Shown piece by piece: positions 5,163-6,366 of a stretch of DNA of 6,366 bases; within the stretch, counting starts at the first letter, position 1, and each line of letters begins with the position of its first letter. The notes under the pieces were generated by a model. The model did no database searches. It saw only the letters and a program-made list of their open reading frames with translations, and had not been told where the DNA came from. The stretch is taken from NCBI GenBank assembly GCA_002699725.1, contig PACE01000062.1:1-6366 (forward strand). Direction: 5' to 3'. The position numbers were made by a program, and so were the translations under genes. Source of the DNA: Acidimicrobiaceae bacterium (lineage in GTDB: Bacteria; Actinomycetota; Acidimicrobiia; Acidimicrobiales; MedAcidi-G1).

Positions 5163-6230
5163 GTGAAGCTCGGCCTCGGCCTCGACGTCTGGGCGTCGCC
5201 CCGGTTCGAGCTTCCCCTGGAGCGGGTCCGGCTCGCCGAGCGCCTCGGCTTCGACTCGGTGTGGACCGCCGAGATCTACGGCGCAGACGCTGTCACGCCG
5301 CTGGCGTACCTGGCAGCGCACACCCGGCATCTGCGGCTGGGCACCGCCATCGCCCAGGTGGCCGCCCGTCCGCCCACCACGGCGGCCATGCAGTTCGGCA
5401 CGATCGAGGCGATGGCCCCCGGCCGGGTGGTCTGTGGCCTCGGCCTATCGGGCCCGCAGGTCGTCGAGGGCTGGTATGGGCAGCCCTGGCATCGGCCCAA
5501 CCAGACGCTGCGTGAGTACGTCGATGTGGTGCGGCAGGTGTTCCGGCGCGAAGCGCCGGTGGCGCTCGACGGCGAGGTCCTGCGCCTACCCCACGACGGG
5601 CCCGACGGGCTCGGCGTCGGCCGGCCCTTGAAGCCGATCCTGCACATGAACCCCGACCTGCCGGTCTTCCTGGCCGCCGGGGGGCCCCGCAATGTCCGCC
5701 TGGCCTTCGAGGTCGCCGACGGGTGGATCCCACTCGGCTACACGCCGGGAAGCGCCCACCTGTATGCGGATGACGTCGCCGCCGGATTGGAAGCAGGCGG
5801 ACGCACCCTCGCAGACGTCGAGGTCCAGGCATCGGCACGCCTGGCACTCACCGACGACGTGCAGGCCGTCCTCGACGCCGCCAAGCCGCAGACGGCGATG
5901 CTGGTCGGCGGCTATGGCACGGACGACCACAACTTTCACCGGGACGCAATGGTGCGACGCGGTTTCGGAGAGGCGGCGGCCAGGATCCACGAGTTGTTCG
6001 CAGCCGGTCGGCGAAAGGAGGCGGCGGCAGCTGTGCCGGACGACTACCTCGACGACGGTGCCCTCATCGGAGACGAGCAGCGGATCCGCACCAGGTGGGA
6101 CTCGTGGTCGGGAACCGACGCCACCGGGCTGACCGTTCGCCCGGGAAGCGAGCAGGAGATGCGGCTCCTGGCTGCCATCGCCGGCTGTGAGCCCCGCCCA
6201 GACAACGATCTTCCGGGGCGAGCCGACTGA
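5163..6230 (+). CDS. F420-dependent LLM-class oxidoreductase (Rv3520c-like)
   Basis: Luciferase-like monooxygenase fold (TIM barrel) of 355 aa, probably using reduced coenzyme F420 for a hydride transfer; substrate unknown. Motifs: AERLGFDSVWTAEIYGADAV (25-44) with VTPLAYLAA next, HLRLGTAI (56-63), and in the middle GLGLSGPQVVEGWYGQPW (18 residues), then PLKPILH and the ADGWIPLGYTP block. These follow the pattern I recall for the Rv3520c subgroup (TIGR03559-like). The frame stays open upstream to 5076 inside acuI, but GTG 5163 puts KLGLGLDVW at the N terminus, where the first barrel strand should be, with only a weak GCGGA-type ribosome site. It starts 10 nt after acuI. The C-terminal tail (about 330-355) shows no recognised motif. 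It is the last gene of the run and is followed by a hairpin facing tRNA-Leu. Confidence 0.88.
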   Translation: MKLGLGLDVWASPRFELPLERVRLAERLGFDSVWTAEIYGADAVTPLAYLAAHTRHLRLGTAIAQVAARPPTTAAMQFGTIEAMAPGRVVCGLGLSGPQVVEGWYGQPWHRPNQTLREYVDVVRQVFRREAPVALDGEVLRLPHDGPDGLGVGRPLKPILHMNPDLPVFLAAGGPRNVRLAFEVADGWIPLGYTPGSAHLYADDVAAGLEAGGRTLADVEVQASARLALTDDVQAVLDAAKPQTAMLVGGYGTDDHNFHRDAMVRRGFGEAAARIHELFAAGRRKEAAAAVPDDYLDDGALIGDEQRIRTRWDSWSGTDATGLTVRPGSEQEMRLLAAIAGCEPRPDNDLPGRAD

Positions 6231-6231
6231 A

Positions 6232-6256
6232 CGCCCGGGTCGTTCGACTTCGGGCG
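6232..6256. terminator. Hairpin between convergent LLM gene and tRNA-Leu
   Basis: CGCCCG (6232-6237) pairs with CGGGCG (6251-6256), and inside it GTC (6239-6241) pairs with GAC (6246-6248) around a GTTC loop, giving about 9 bp with a small internal bulge. It begins 1 nt after the LLM stop and ends 2 nt from the tRNA-Leu CCA. It can therefore serve as a bidirectional terminator. No U-tract follows on the plus strand; the minus strand continues TTCAGTC. Confidence 0.5.
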
Positions 6257-6258
6257 CA

Positions 6259-6345
<87 letters not shown>

Positions 6346-6359
6346 GAGTAGCGGCGGGA

Positions 6360-6365
6360 AGCGTA
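6360..6365 (-). promoter_or_regulatory. Candidate -10 box for tRNA-Leu
   Basis: The minus strand reads TACGCT, the same hexamer as before tRNA-Ser(UGA), 14 nt upstream of the tRNA 5' end, allowing a short leader. Any -35 lies outside the window. Confidence 0.35.
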
Positions 6366-6366
6366 A

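Overview
The window comes from a high-GC bacterial chromosome, most likely an actinobacterium. The evidence is GC-rich third codon positions, a predicted coenzyme F420-dependent luciferase-like oxidoreductase, GTG starts, and several TAnnnT -10 boxes lying very close to start codons or tRNA 5' ends. The three complete tRNA genes encode their 3' CCA. An Acidimicrobiia-like source is a guess; nothing here fixes the genus. I see no phage, transposase, integrase, CRISPR array or compositional break, and gene density is very high.

Layout: (1) 1-415 is a tRNA cluster: a tRNA-Arg(ACG) cut by the window edge and tRNA-Ser(GCU), both on the minus strand, then a divergent tRNA-Ser(UGA) on the plus strand. 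(2) 454-1422, minus strand, is pheA (prephenate dehydratase with a regulatory ACT domain), convergent with tRNA-Ser(UGA) across a small hairpin. (3) 1421-6230, plus strand, is a tight run of five genes: larB, larC, an ETHE1/glyoxalase II-like metallo-beta-lactamase-fold hydrolase, an AcuI/YhdH-type acrylyl-CoA reductase, and an Rv3520c-like F420 LLM oxidoreductase. Gaps are -4, 21, 37 and 10 nt. (4) 6259-6345, minus strand, is tRNA-Leu(CAG), convergent with the LLM gene across a second hairpin.

LarB and LarC catalyse two of the three steps that make the nickel-pincer nucleotide cofactor of lactate racemase and related alpha-hydroxyacid racemases/epimerases. The sulfur-inserting enzyme LarE and any LarA client are not in the window. 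The neighbours allow a speculative three-carbon theme (lactate racemase cofactor, a glyoxalase II-like hydrolase, acrylyl-CoA reductase) or a sulfur theme (persulfide dioxygenase-like hydrolase beside a sulfur-consuming pathway). Neither is proven by the sequence.

The most unusual structural point is the pheA/larB junction. The two divergent start codons share one CATG, so each gene's control signals must lie inside the other's reading frame, unless pheA really starts at an internal GTG seven codons later. Most of the rest is recognisable core metabolism and translation apparatus; I did not find a clearly new system.
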